The notes under the pieces: generated by a model
The model's database searches: none
The model's input: only the letters and a program-made list of their open reading frames with translations
What the model was told of the DNA's origin: nothing
In this document: positions 1-6,778 of the stretch, piece by piece
How positions within the stretch are numbered: position 1 is the first letter of the stretch
How the letters are laid out: every line of letters starts with the position of its first letter
Translations under genes and position numbers: made by a program
Source: an uncultured Eubacteriales bacterium
GTDB lineage: Bacteria > Bacillota > Clostridia > Oscillospirales > Acutalibacteraceae
NCBI GenBank assembly: GCA_934477125.1
Contig: CAKSOL010000002.1
Location: 1 to 64,000, forward strand
Direction: 5' to 3'
DNA length: 64,000 bases

Positions 1-438
1 GGGTTTATCTTTCAGCAGTATTATCTTCTTCCCGATATGACCGTTGATAAAAATGTCCGTATGGGCGCAGACCTTGCAGGAAACTCAGATTATAGAGAAA
101 TCATAAAGGCGGTGGGACTTGAAGCGAAAGCCGCCAAATATCCGTCCGAGCTTTCGGGCGGCGAACAGCAGAGAGTCTCGGTCGCCCGCGCGCTTGCCAA
201 AAAGCCTAAGGTTCTGTTTCTGGATGAGCCGACAGGCGCACTTGATGAAAAGACAGGGCGGCAGGTATTGGATTATATCTGTAAGCTGCATACCGAATAT
301 GGTTTCACTATTGTAATGGTCACGCACAACGCTAATATTGCGGAAATGGCAGATACGGTTATCAGAATGAACAGCGGTGAAATTGCTGAAATCTATATCA
401 ACGCGGTACGAAAAACTGCCTATGAAATAGGGTGGTGA
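1..438 (+). CDS. ABC transporter ATP-binding protein, 5' end cut by window
   Basis: This is the C-terminal 145 residues of an ABC ATPase of the MacB/LolD/FtsE type; the reading frame is open from base 1, so the start and the Walker A motif lie outside the window. Visible motifs in order are the Q-loop (FQQYYLLP, fragment residues 4-11), the signature LSGGEQQRV (about 51-59), Walker B VLFLDEP with D-loop (about 70-80), and the H-loop VTHN (about 108). It sits directly before an FtsX-like permease, with which it should form a peptide, lipid or antibiotic exporter. Residues after the H-loop form the usual short tail. The substrate cannot be told from sequence. Confidence 0.95.
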   Translation, partial: GFIFQQYYLLPDMTVDKNVRMGADLAGNSDYREIIKAVGLEAKAAKYPSELSGGEQQRVSVARALAKKPKVLFLDEPTGALDEKTGRQVLDYICKLHTEYGFTIVMVTHNANIAEMADTVIRMNSGEIAEIYINAVRKTAYEIGW

Positions 439-440
439 CT

Positions 441-1586
441 ATGGTTATCCGATTAAAGGATGCTGCGCGGCTGTTCGGAATATCCGTGATTGCCTGCTGC
501 GCCGTTTTTGTCTGTACGCTGTTTCTGAGCTACAATATCGACCTTGCGGAAATAAAGAATGAGATTTGGACAGCGGCAGGAACGGCAATGTATAACGCGC
601 AGGTGCTTATGGGCAGAGTGATTGCTGCCGTTTCGGGCGGCTGCCTTGTTATAACCTCGGCTGTAATGCTTTTGTTTTATGTAAAAAATTATATAGCTGA
701 ACACGGCAGGGAACTGGGTATTCTCAAGGCGCTCGGCTATTCGGAGATGAATATAGCAAAGCATTTTTGGATTTTCGGGCTGTCTGTGTTTGTCGGCTGT
801 GCCGTGGGATTTGCTATCGGTTATCTTTATCTTCCGACATTTTATCAAAAACAAGCCCCAAATTCTCAGGCTCTTATTCCCGAACTCAAGGCGCAATTTC
901 ATCCTCTGCTGACCTTTGCTCTGGTCGCTGTGCCGACGATTGCCTTTGCCGTAATATCTGTATTGTTTGCTTATCTGAAGCTTAAAAGCTCCGTGCTTGA
1001 TTTGCTGCGGGGAAAGCGGACTTATAAGGTCAAAATCGGTAAAGAAGGAACGAAAAATACACCATTTTTGAAGAATTTGCGCGCCGTAACGTTAAAGAAC
1101 AGGAAATCGCTTGTTTTCTTTGCGGCTTTTTCGGCGTTCTGCTTTTCAGCAATGGTGCAGATGTCATTTTCGATGAAAGAGCTTGCAAGTGAAACCTTTG
1201 CCGTTATGGTTTTGTCCATTGGACTGATTTTAGCATTTGTAACGCTGTTTCTTTCTCTTTCAAGCATTGTCAGCGGCAATACAAAGACGATTGCTATGAT
1301 GCATGTGTTCGGTTATGACGATACTGATTGCAGCCGATACATATTGGGCGCTTACCGTCCGATTTCCTATATTGGTTTTGCAATAGGTGCGGTATATCAA
1401 TACGGACTGCTGCGGCTGATGGTGTCGGTAGTATTTGCCGATGTGGGAAATGTTCCGGAATATGACTTTGATTTCAAGGCGTTCATCGTAACGCTGATAA
1501 TGTTCGCGATTGCCTATGAGCTTGTTATGTATCTGTATTCCCGGCGTATTAAAAGGCTTTCTGTCAAGGGTATTTTCCTGGAATAG
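441..1586 (+). CDS. FtsX-like ABC transporter permease
   Basis: This is a 381-residue polytopic membrane protein and the partner of the preceding ATPase. The ATG at 441 lies 2 bases past the ATPase stop and is preferred over two in-frame GTG codons just upstream that would overlap the ATPase. Hydrophobic segments fall at about 8-30, 52-80, 105-125, 150-175, 215-235, 260-285, 300-325 and 345-365. The stretch ELGILKALGY before the second half of the first FtsX unit is the classic coupling-helix motif contacting the ATPase, and a second FtsX-like half follows. The protein is shorter than the 600-900 residues usual for BceB/MacB types and has no large extracellular domain. Substrate unknown; efflux or antimicrobial-peptide resistance is only a guess. 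Confidence 0.88.
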   Translation: MVIRLKDAARLFGISVIACCAVFVCTLFLSYNIDLAEIKNEIWTAAGTAMYNAQVLMGRVIAAVSGGCLVITSAVMLLFYVKNYIAEHGRELGILKALGYSEMNIAKHFWIFGLSVFVGCAVGFAIGYLYLPTFYQKQAPNSQALIPELKAQFHPLLTFALVAVPTIAFAVISVLFAYLKLKSSVLDLLRGKRTYKVKIGKEGTKNTPFLKNLRAVTLKNRKSLVFFAAFSAFCFSAMVQMSFSMKELASETFAVMVLSIGLILAFVTLFLSLSSIVSGNTKTIAMMHVFGYDDTDCSRYILGAYRPISYIGFAIGAVYQYGLLRLMVSVVFADVGNVPEYDFDFKAFIVTLIMFAIAYELVMYLYSRRIKRLSVKGIFLE

Positions 1587-1626
1587 AACGGCTGCTTATA
1601 ATAACGGATATATATGCGGATAGCTC

Positions 1627-1655
1627 TTGACAAACCGCCGAAGCGGTGTTATACT
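1627..1655 (+). promoter_or_regulatory. Sigma-A promoter with palindromic operator in spacer
   Basis: TTGACA (1627-1632), a 17-base spacer, then TATACT (1650-1655): near-perfect consensus. The spacer holds the inverted repeat ACCGC-CGAA-GCGGT (1634-1647), which would place a repressor or a MerR-like activator between the two promoter boxes. It reads toward the KTR relic and the small genes after it. Confidence 0.75.
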
Positions 1656-1718
1656 AAAACGTACAATATAAAACGCACATTACATAACAAGTGTTTTGAA
1701 TAATAAAGGAAAACAGCA

Positions 1719-1751
1719 ATGCCGCAAAACCAAAGAGGAAGAAAAGAATGA
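1719..1751 (+). CDS. Possible 10-residue leader peptide
   Basis: A short frame (MPQNQRGRKE) starts at an ATG 7 bases after AAAGGA and ends at TGA 1749-1751, overlapping the ATG of the KTR relic in an ATGA junction. It could be a translational-coupling leader for the KTR gene. Nothing in the peptide itself indicates a function, and it may be chance. Confidence 0.25.
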   Translation: MPQNQRGRKE

Positions 1752-1883
1752 ACGCGAGCAAAGCTCATTGGATTTTGTGTCCGGATTGCTTTGTCTACGG
1801 TCCTTAAAAATTTTCCGCTGTTCTGCCCGAAATGCAAGAAAACGTTTCTGATTTCGGCTCAGGGACTTAAAATTAAATATTAA
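1748..1883 (+). pseudogene. Cysteine-rich KTR-domain protein, frameshifted relic
   Basis: From ATG 1748 the frame reads a start typical of the KTR family (AHWILCPDC) and then stops at TAA 1805-1807 after YGP. One frame over, the family's second half continues: LKNFPLFCPKCKK and on to a TAA at 1881-1883. The two CPxC zinc-knuckle pairs are thus both present but in different frames. The segment between them, which in the family carries the Lys-Thr-Arg signature, is missing, as expected for an internal deletion with frameshift. KTR proteins (about 60 residues) are typical passengers of Tn916-like and other Firmicute mobile elements. Promoter, ribosome site (GAGGAAG) and terminator are intact, so decay looks recent. 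Confidence 0.7.
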
Positions 1884-1898
1884 GACAAGCCGGACGCT

Positions 1899-1947
1899 AA
1901 GACGCAGAGCTGAACCCTGTAAAACGGGCTTGCTCTGCGTCTTTTTT
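1899..1947 (+). terminator. Rho-independent terminator after the KTR relic
   Basis: Perfect 12-base stem AAGACGCAGAGC (1899-1910) / GCTCTGCGTCTT (1932-1943), followed by a T-run. It closes the KTR unit, or acts as an attenuator before the next small gene, whose ribosome site begins 8 bases after the stem. Confidence 0.8.
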
Positions 1948-1959
1948 ATAGGAGAAGTT

Positions 1960-2112
1960 ATGAATAATACAGTAAGATTATTGATAGCCGCAGGCGTGCT
2001 TATGCTGCTTGCAGGTGTGATTTTCTGTCTTTTAAAGCAATGGATTTTTGCGGCTTTGGTCTGGACGGGAGCCGTCGGCTGTCTGGCGGCGGCTCTGAAT
2101 TTCAAAAGCTGA
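1960..2112 (+). CDS. Small two-helix membrane protein
   Basis: This is a 50-residue protein. The ATG at 1960 follows GGAGAAG with good spacing, and it is preferred to an upstream TTG in frame at 1930 that lies inside the terminator hairpin. It has two hydrophobic helices (about residues 5-25 and 28-46) joined by a short KQW turn. No family recognised. It heads the run of small genes 1960-3909 with short gaps, so it may be co-transcribed with them through terminator read-through. Confidence 0.65.
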   Translation: MNNTVRLLIAAGVLMLLAGVIFCLLKQWIFAALVWTGAVGCLAAALNFKS

Positions 2113-2125
2113 GAGGTGTAAGAAA

Positions 2126-2434
2126 ATGGAAAGGAATTTATCGGAATTAACTCCGTTTCTGAATACTGACGGGCGGCTTATCGCTTTGCCCGCAAAGAAT
2201 AAGAAGAAACTGGCGGCGATTTGGTATCTGGCTCAAAAAATCGAGCCGAAAAGGCAATATACCGAGCCGGAAATCAACGACCTGTTAGATGAATGGGCGC
2301 TTTTCCGCGACCACGCAACACTTCGTCGCGAGCTTTATAATAAGAGACTTCTGAACCGAAATGCGGATTGCAGCCTATACTGGAAATCGGATAATATTCC
2401 TCTGCTTGAGGAATTTATTGAAAATTATATCTGA
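2126..2434 (+). CDS. DUF2087 domain protein
   Basis: This 102-residue soluble protein resembles the DUF2087 family, small domains often fused to or standing near transcription regulators. Features supporting this are the sequence KNKKKLAAIWYLAQKI near residues 24-40, YTEPEINDLL, and the terminal part with LRRELYNKRLLNR, which is the usual DUF2087 ending pattern (a basic arginine-rich helix then a YW element). It starts at ATG 2126, 13 bases after the previous stop, with GAGAGGTG upstream. The biochemical role of DUF2087 is not established; RNA or DNA binding is an inference from its regulator fusions. Confidence 0.75.
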   Translation: MERNLSELTPFLNTDGRLIALPAKNKKKLAAIWYLAQKIEPKRQYTEPEINDLLDEWALFRDHATLRRELYNKRLLNRNADCSLYWKSDNIPLLEEFIENYI

Positions 2435-2455
2435 ACAAAGACAGCGGGGCAGGCA

Positions 2456-2668
2456 ATGAGCAAATATAATAAGCTTTGGAGATATATTCGGGAAAGCGGC
2501 AAACCGCAGCAGCTGCTGACCTATGACGAAATTGAGGAAATTTCGGGCGTGCCGCTCGACCATTCCTTTCTGAACTGCAAAAAGGAACTGCTTACATACG
2601 GTTATGCGGTTAAGAAAATTTCTATGAAAGCGCATACGGTACTGTTTGTCAAAACGAAAGAGGGTTGA
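2456..2668 (+). CDS. Conserved small protein of unknown function
   Basis: This 70-residue protein starts at ATG 2456 behind GGGGCAGG, 21 bases after the preceding gene. The pattern LTYDEIEEISGVPLDHSFLN followed by a Lys-rich helix and a strand (AVKKISMKAHTVLFVK) looks like a short conserved family seen near acetyltransferases and other accessory genes in Clostridia and Bacteroidetes. The fold looks like a compact alpha/beta unit that begins with a winged-helix-like segment. No catalytic residues are evident. Function unknown; confident only that it is a real gene, from start, spacing and composition. Confidence 0.7.
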   Translation: MSKYNKLWRYIRESGKPQQLLTYDEIEEISGVPLDHSFLNCKKELLTYGYAVKKISMKAHTVLFVKTKEG

Positions 2669-3023
2669 TTATGCTGAAAAGAATATTTTTTGCGGCAATG
2701 TTTCGGCGGAAACAGTTGTCTGCCGAACAACCTCCGGCTCTGTCGGCATAGACAGCATTGCTGCGGAAACGGCTGAAATCGAAACAAGCAGCGGAGACGT
2801 TGAGCTGACTCTTGCAAAAACGCCGACTGCGGCGGTTCGTACCTCAAGCGGAAAAATCACCGCCGTTCTGCCAAACGGCGGAGCAGAGGTGATGTATACC
2901 TCATCCGCCGGAAAGCTGCGCACAAACCGCCGTTATGAGCGGGAGGGCGATTTGTATGTGTTCGGCGGAGCGGAGTGCAGACTTACCGCCGAAACCTCAA
3001 GCGGAAATCTTGAAATAAAATGA
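2646..3023 (+). CDS. DUF4097-family beta-helix protein, 5'-truncated
   Basis: About 120 residues of DUF4097-type repeats: three copies of a TSSG-centred beta strand motif (RTTSGSVGID, ETSSGDVELT, RTSSGKITAV) and a final TSSGNLEIK. Members are normally 250-350 residues with an N-terminal membrane anchor and earlier repeats. Here the frame enters from a TTG inside the preceding gene (2646) with no ribosome site, and the ATG at 2671 is in another frame and gives only 26 codons. The most economical reading is a gene whose 5' half was lost by deletion, possibly still translated by coupling to the gene before it. Possibly non-functional. Confidence 0.6.
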   Translation: MSKRKRVDYAEKNIFCGNVSAETVVCRTTSGSVGIDSIAAETAEIETSSGDVELTLAKTPTAAVRTSSGKITAVLPNGGAEVMYTSSAGKLRTNRRYEREGDLYVFGGAECRLTAETSSGNLEIK

Positions 3024-3040
3024 AATCGGAGGAAATCACA

Positions 3041-3598
3041 ATGAAAACACTTAAAACTATTCAGGCTCTTTCAAAGCTCGGAAAAATACTCAGTAAAATT
3101 GCTTTTATTTTTTCCGTTATCGGCTTTTGCGGCTGTATTGCCGGACTTCTCAGTCTTAATTTCGGAAACGGCGGCTTAATTAAAATTGGCGGCGTTACCC
3201 TGCATGGATTGGTTTCCGAGAATTTGGGGCTCGATATTAAAAGTGTCAGTGCAGCCATTGCCGGCTGGCTGGTTGTTTGCGCAGGTGAGGCAGTGCTGGC
3301 AAAGTTTGCGGAGGCTTATTTTAAAAACGAGCTGAAAGCCGGAACTCCGTTTACGCTGTCCGGGGCAAGGGAACTGCTGCGGCTCGGTATTCTGACGCTT
3401 GCCGTCCCTACCGGCTGCGTCGTGGCAGGCAGGATTGTTGAGGGAATTGCAGCCGGATTTATGAAAACGGAAAGGGCATCGTCAATAGATATGTATTTTG
3501 ATAACGCGGCAAGCATTGCGCTCGGCGTTATGTTTATTGTTATGTCCCTGCTTTGCCGATACGGCGCGGAGCTTAGAGATGGGGGAGAGAAGATATGA
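3041..3598 (+). CDS. Four-helix membrane protein, DUF2975-like
   Basis: This 185-residue protein has hydrophobic segments near residues 18-45, 70-92, 115-140 and 160-180. The final helix followed by RYGAEL resembles the end of DUF2975 proteins, which in Firmicutes usually precede a small XRE/Cro regulator. That regulator is absent here; a TfoX-like gene follows instead. ATG 3041 is chosen over an in-frame ATG at 3020 because CGGAGGA sits 7-12 bases before it. The stop overlaps the next start by four bases (ATGA). Membrane location is clear; the family match is tentative and the function unknown. Confidence 0.7.
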   Translation: MKTLKTIQALSKLGKILSKIAFIFSVIGFCGCIAGLLSLNFGNGGLIKIGGVTLHGLVSENLGLDIKSVSAAIAGWLVVCAGEAVLAKFAEAYFKNELKAGTPFTLSGARELLRLGILTLAVPTGCVVAGRIVEGIAAGFMKTERASSIDMYFDNAASIALGVMFIVMSLLCRYGAELRDGGEKI

Positions 3599-3909
3599 GC
3601 ACGACCAAAGAATATATTCAGTTCGTTCTGGAACAGCTGAACGGCATTGACGGCGTAACCTATAAGAAAATGTTCGGCGAGTATATGGTATATGTTCAGG
3701 AAAAACCGGTACTTATCGTCTGCGATAACTGCGTTATGGTCAAAAAGCTGCCGGAGCTTGCGGAGATTATGAGGGACGCACCTGACGGCATACCCTATGA
3801 CGGAGCAAAGGTGCATTACATACTGGATATCGAGAACCGCAGCCTGACCGAAAGCGTAATAGAAATTTTGGTTAGGATTACGCCCGTTCCGAAAAAACGT
3901 AAAAAGTAA
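3595..3909 (+). CDS. TfoX/Sxy N-terminal domain protein
   Basis: This 104-residue protein carries the TfoX N-terminal domain: a helix (YIQFVLEQL), then VTYKKMFGEYMVY, the very conserved MFGEYxxY core, a strand with PVLIVCDNCVMVKK, and a C-terminal helical element rich in Lys/Arg. Stand-alone single-domain members are common in Firmicutes and are usually unrelated to competence. In gamma-proteobacteria the two-domain Sxy/TfoX protein regulates competence with CRP; that role cannot be transferred here. It overlaps the upstream membrane-protein gene by four bases, so the two are probably co-translated. Confidence 0.85.
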   Translation: MSTTKEYIQFVLEQLNGIDGVTYKKMFGEYMVYVQEKPVLIVCDNCVMVKKLPELAEIMRDAPDGIPYDGAKVHYILDIENRSLTESVIEILVRITPVPKKRKK

Positions 3910-3955
3910 TTCAAAAAACAGATTATTGCAGTATCGTCAGAAAGAAGTGATAATA

Positions 3956-4408
3956 TTGAATGACCTTGAATTTATCGGTTTAAGACAGAAACCGCAGCTG
4001 AAAAGTATTGCCGCCGAATGGTTCCATCAGAAATGGAATGTACCCGAAAAAGCGTATCTTGAATGTATGGACGGCTACCTGAGCGGCGAAACGGAATACG
4101 ACTGGTATCTCTGCCTGTATGACGATAAAATTATCGGCGGTCTCGGCGTTATCGAAAACGATTTTCATAACAGAAAGGACCTGACGCCCAACATCTGTGC
4201 CGTATATACAGAACCGGAATACCGCGGAAAGGGGATTGCGGGGCGTTTGCTAAATATGGCTGTGGACAACTTGAAATCCAACGGTATCACCCCGGTATAC
4301 CTGATTACGAATCATACCGGATTTTATGAGCGCTACGGCTGGGAATTTCTGTGCGAGGTTTACGGCGACGGCGAAGCAAAACCCTCGAGAATGTATATCC
4401 GCAGGTGA
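3956..4408 (+). CDS. GNAT family N-acetyltransferase
   Basis: This is a GNAT acetyltransferase of about 150 residues that should transfer acetyl from acetyl-CoA to an amine. The acetyl-CoA binding motif A is evident: ICAVYTEPEYRGKGIAGRLL, with the RGKGIAGRL pyrophosphate loop, then a following helix and the FYERYGWEF ending typical of the fold's last strands. I chose TTG 3956 (behind AAAGAAG) as the start; a TTG at 3926 and a GTG at 3947 are in-frame alternatives. The substrate is unknown. The frame immediately after its stop remains open for another 59 codons (see the next entry). Confidence 0.85.
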   Translation: MNDLEFIGLRQKPQLKSIAAEWFHQKWNVPEKAYLECMDGYLSGETEYDWYLCLYDDKIIGGLGVIENDFHNRKDLTPNICAVYTEPEYRGKGIAGRLLNMAVDNLKSNGITPVYLITNHTGFYERYGWEFLCEVYGDGEAKPSRMYIRR

Positions 4409-4432
4409 CGCAAAGCAAATGACCCGGAGATT

Positions 4433-4588
4433 ATGGCGGCGCAATTCTGCCTGCCCGTATCAGCTTGGATAAATCTCTGCGACCGCGAACCGGAACGGGA
4501 AAAAGAAGTAATAGGACTGATTGAACGGCATATCCGGCAGTTTTTCATGGTATACGGTGCAGACAAACAGACCGATGAGAGGATGTAA
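4433..4588 (+). CDS. 51-residue ORF, possible gene remnant
   Basis: The frame that ends the acetyltransferase stays open past its TGA up to a TAA at 4586-4588. From ATG 4433 it would give 51 residues of protein-like composition (SAWINLCDREPEREKEV, then a helix HIRQFFMVYGADKQ). No ribosome site precedes the ATG. It could be the tail of a larger gene lost by deletion, or the former C-terminus of the acetyltransferase region. Not recognised. Confidence 0.3.
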   Translation: MAAQFCLPVSAWINLCDREPEREKEVIGLIERHIRQFFMVYGADKQTDERM

Positions 4589-4591
4589 AAA

Positions 4592-5338
4592 ATGAACTAC
4601 ATAAAAATTACAAGAGACAATATTGATAAGGAACACATCTGCTGCGCCATGTCTGGCAAGCAGAGCCTTGCCAAAAAAGAATGGATGAAGCAGAGGTTTG
4701 ATGATGGACTTGTTTTTTACCGGAGCGAGGAACGCGGCAAGTGCTTTATTGAGTATATTCCGGCGGAAAATGCTTGGGTGCCGATTGAGGCTGACGGGTA
4801 TATCCATATCAACTGTCTGTGGATTGCAGGCTCTATGAAAGGACACGGATATTCAAACGATTTGCTGGACGAATGTATCCGCGATGCAAAGGCGCAGGGC
4901 AGAAAGGGTATATGTATTCTCTCATCCGACGGCAGAAAAAGAGAATTTTTATCAGACCCGAAATATATGGTGTATAAAGGCTTTTCGGTTGCCGACACCT
5001 CGGATTGCGGTATAAATCTTATGTATCTTGCTTTTGAGCCGGACGCCGCACCGCCTAAATTCAAGGAATGTGCGAAGCATCCTCAGACAGAGGGGGAAGG
5101 TTTTGTTCTCTACTATACCGACCAATGCCCCTTTACTTATTATTGGGTGCCGCGTGTGCAGGAAACGGCGGCGGAACACGGTATTCCCTTTAAGGCGGTT
5201 CATATTGCAAGCAAAGAGGAGGCGCAGAACGTTCCCGCGCCGGTTACGACCTACGCGCTGTTCCGTGACGGAAAATTTATAACGCAGGCTATACAGTCAG
5301 ATAAAAAATTCCTGTCGCTTGCAGGCGTGCAGGAGTAG
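4592..5338 (+). CDS. YoaP-like acetyltransferase
   Basis: This 248-residue protein matches the two-part layout of the YoaP family: an N-terminal GNAT half (residues 1-150) and a C-terminal domain with thioredoxin-like character. In the N half, LWIAGSMKGHGYSNDLLDEC is the acetyl-CoA binding segment, a GHGYS variant of the usual RGxGxG loop. The C half contains YYTDQCPFTYYWVP, where a Cys in a CPF context resembles a thioredoxin-like active-site loop with one cysteine, then PVTTYALFRDGKFIT. Start ATG 4592 follows GAGAGG. Its substrate is unknown. It stands alone before a gene-poor stretch. Confidence 0.85.
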   Translation: MNYIKITRDNIDKEHICCAMSGKQSLAKKEWMKQRFDDGLVFYRSEERGKCFIEYIPAENAWVPIEADGYIHINCLWIAGSMKGHGYSNDLLDECIRDAKAQGRKGICILSSDGRKREFLSDPKYMVYKGFSVADTSDCGINLMYLAFEPDAAPPKFKECAKHPQTEGEGFVLYYTDQCPFTYYWVPRVQETAAEHGIPFKAVHIASKEEAQNVPAPVTTYALFRDGKFITQAIQSDKKFLSLAGVQE

Positions 5339-5455
5339 GATTTCAGTACATTCCGATTGAAAGTACAATAATTAAAAAGCGGGATGATTTTTGTTATGGA
5401 AGCAGAGAGACTGTTGTAAATAAAACGGAATGATGAAGATGCGAAGCCTGTTTGA

Positions 5456-5605
5456 ATATTCGGCATATCCGGTACTTATAATGAACCTCAGGGGTATTTT
5501 GTCTGCAAAGGGGATTCGGAGGACTTTGAAGGATTTGAAGCTTCGTCTCCGAAAAAAGGAAAAGTTCAGCCCGTTCGTTCAGCTGTTTTGAAACCGATTG
5601 AATAA
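5456..5605 (+). pseudogene. Gene remnant, about 50 codons without a start
   Basis: Between the YoaP-like gene and the next minus-strand gene (5339-5685) there is no intact plus-strand gene. One frame after a TGA at 5453 reads 49 protein-like codons (GTYNEPQGYFVCKGDSEDFE and on to VLKPIE) with no start codon or ribosome site. It looks like the C-terminal tail of a lost gene. A second frame starting at 5430 reads a basic 54-residue peptide that I consider a shadow. Identity unknown. Confidence 0.3.
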
Positions 5606-5618
5606 AAACCGAATGATT

Positions 5619-5653
5619 AAGCCCCTGCTCAACGCTTTATTGAGCAGGGGCTT
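5619..5653 (-). terminator. Hairpin downstream of the 49-residue gene
   Basis: Perfect 13-base stem AAGCCCCTGCTCA (5619-5631) / TGAGCAGGGGCTT (5641-5653) with a 9-base loop. It lies 33 bases beyond the stop of the minus-strand small gene. Neither side has a clean T-run (the minus side reads AATCATTCGGTTTTT), so termination may be inefficient or bidirectional. Confidence 0.6.
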
Positions 5654-5685
5654 AAATTTAAGATAAAATATTTAATTGCGGAAAA

Positions 5686-5835
5686 CTATTTCCCGGCGGT
5701 GTTTTCGGCTGCAAGACCTTGCAATGCTTTGAAAAACTCGCTTTGCTTTTCCGGAGTCATCTGACGCAAGGTGATGATGAGCTCGCGTTCATTGTGAGTC
5801 AAGATAAAATGTTCGTTACTGTTTTTTGCTTCCAT
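5686..5835 (-). CDS. 49-residue soluble protein
   Basis: A small gene on the minus strand: ATG 5835-5833, stop TAG 5688-5686. The start is preceded by GGAGTGA at ideal spacing, and a consensus sigma-A promoter lies 72 bases upstream. The product is charged and helical, with the core LTHNERELIITLRQMTPEKQ followed by SEFFKALQGL; the pattern (ERELI..LR.M.PEKQ.E) resembles the C-terminal tail found on some XRE-type repressors, but no HTH is present. No membrane segment or cysteine. Function unknown; expression signals argue that it is real. Confidence 0.7.
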   Translation of the reverse strand: MEAKNSNEHFILTHNERELIITLRQMTPEKQSEFFKALQGLAAENTAGK

Positions 5836-5906
5836 ATTACATTCACTCCAATATAAATACGCTCACCGACGTTCGTTTTGAACGGCGAGTGTTCTCATTA
5901 ACAACA

Positions 5907-5935
5907 ATTATATTTAATCCGCAAACGTATGTCAA
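5907..5935 (-). promoter_or_regulatory. Sigma-A promoter of the 49-residue gene
   Basis: On the minus strand TTGACA (5935-5930), a 17-base spacer and TATAAT (5912-5907): both hexamers perfect. The transcript leader contains a GC-rich imperfect stem (about 5868-5892) around a TTTTG loop. Confidence 0.8.
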
Positions 5936-5998
5936 TACCTGAAATTTAAAACAAAGATACCGCTCTGAACTGCCGTTTCCGGTCTGAATAGGTTTTTC

Positions 5999-6027
5999 TT
6001 GTAATTTATGCGCCGGTGTTGTATAAT
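5999..6027 (+). promoter_or_regulatory. Sigma-A promoter of the site-2 protease/scpAB operon
   Basis: TTGTAA (5999-6004), a 17-base spacer, TATAAT (6022-6027), followed 38 bases later by the protease ATG at 6065. It diverges from the minus-strand promoter at 5907-5935. Confidence 0.7.
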
Positions 6028-6064
6028 AATAGCGTATATTATATGTGATATTATAGGTGATATA

Positions 6065-6769
6065 ATGCTTTTTGATTTATTAAGAAATATCCGTACCGGC
6101 ACGCAGATAGAAATTTGGCAGATTGTCGTTTATATTCTTTCTTCTCTGGCGGTTATTTTTCTGACAATGCCGGTTCATGAGGCGGCGCACGCTTTTACGG
6201 CTGACCGTCTCGGAGACCGTACGGCGCGCTATCAGGGCAGACTGTCGCTTAACCCCTTTAATCATATCGACCCCGTCGGCGCGGTTTGTATTCTGCTGTT
6301 CGGCTTCGGTTGGGCGCGACCCGTTCCCGTAAACCCCAATAACTTTAAAAATCCAAAGGGCGGAATGGCGGTAACAGCGCTTGCCGGTCCTGTTTCTAAT
6401 ATTATCGTCGCGCTCGTTTCTCTGCTCCTTATGAACGTTGCGAGGGCAATAATTATTGCGGCAGGTATATCTCTTTCCACGGTGGTTCTTATAATTCTTC
6501 TTTTCTTTAATTATATTGCTCAGATAAATGTTTCTTTGGCGGTTTTTAACCTTATTCCTATTCCTCCGCTCGACGGCTCGCGCCTTCTTACCGCAGTTTT
6601 GCCAAACCGGGCATATTATAAGCTTATGCAGTATGAACGTTATTTTTTCATCGTTCTTATGGCGCTGCTTTGGACAGGAATACTCGACATTCCGCTGTCT
6701 TATCTTTCCGGAGCGGTTTTATCAGGACTTAGATGGCTCGCGCGGTTGCCCTTTTCGGCGCTGTTTTGA
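6065..6769 (+). CDS. Site-2 protease family membrane protein (M50)
   Basis: This is a 234-residue polytopic zinc metalloprotease homologue of the short S2P subfamily that lacks PDZ domains. The zinc-binding motif is HEAAH (VHEAAHAFTADRLGD), where His-Glu-x-x-His lies in the second transmembrane helix, and the second metal-binding element appears as FNLIPIPPLDGSRLL, giving the NxxPxPxxDG signature. ATG 6065 behind AGGTGAT is preferred over the in-frame ATG at 6008, which lies within the promoter. The gene leads directly into scpA (9-base gap), a frequent arrangement in Clostridia. The substrate is unknown; members cleave within membranes. Confidence 0.93.
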   Translation: MLFDLLRNIRTGTQIEIWQIVVYILSSLAVIFLTMPVHEAAHAFTADRLGDRTARYQGRLSLNPFNHIDPVGAVCILLFGFGWARPVPVNPNNFKNPKGGMAVTALAGPVSNIIVALVSLLLMNVARAIIIAAGISLSTVVLIILLFFNYIAQINVSLAVFNLIPIPPLDGSRLLTAVLPNRAYYKLMQYERYFFIVLMALLWTGILDIPLSYLSGAVLSGLRWLARLPFSALF

Positions 6770-6778
6770 GGTAAAAAA

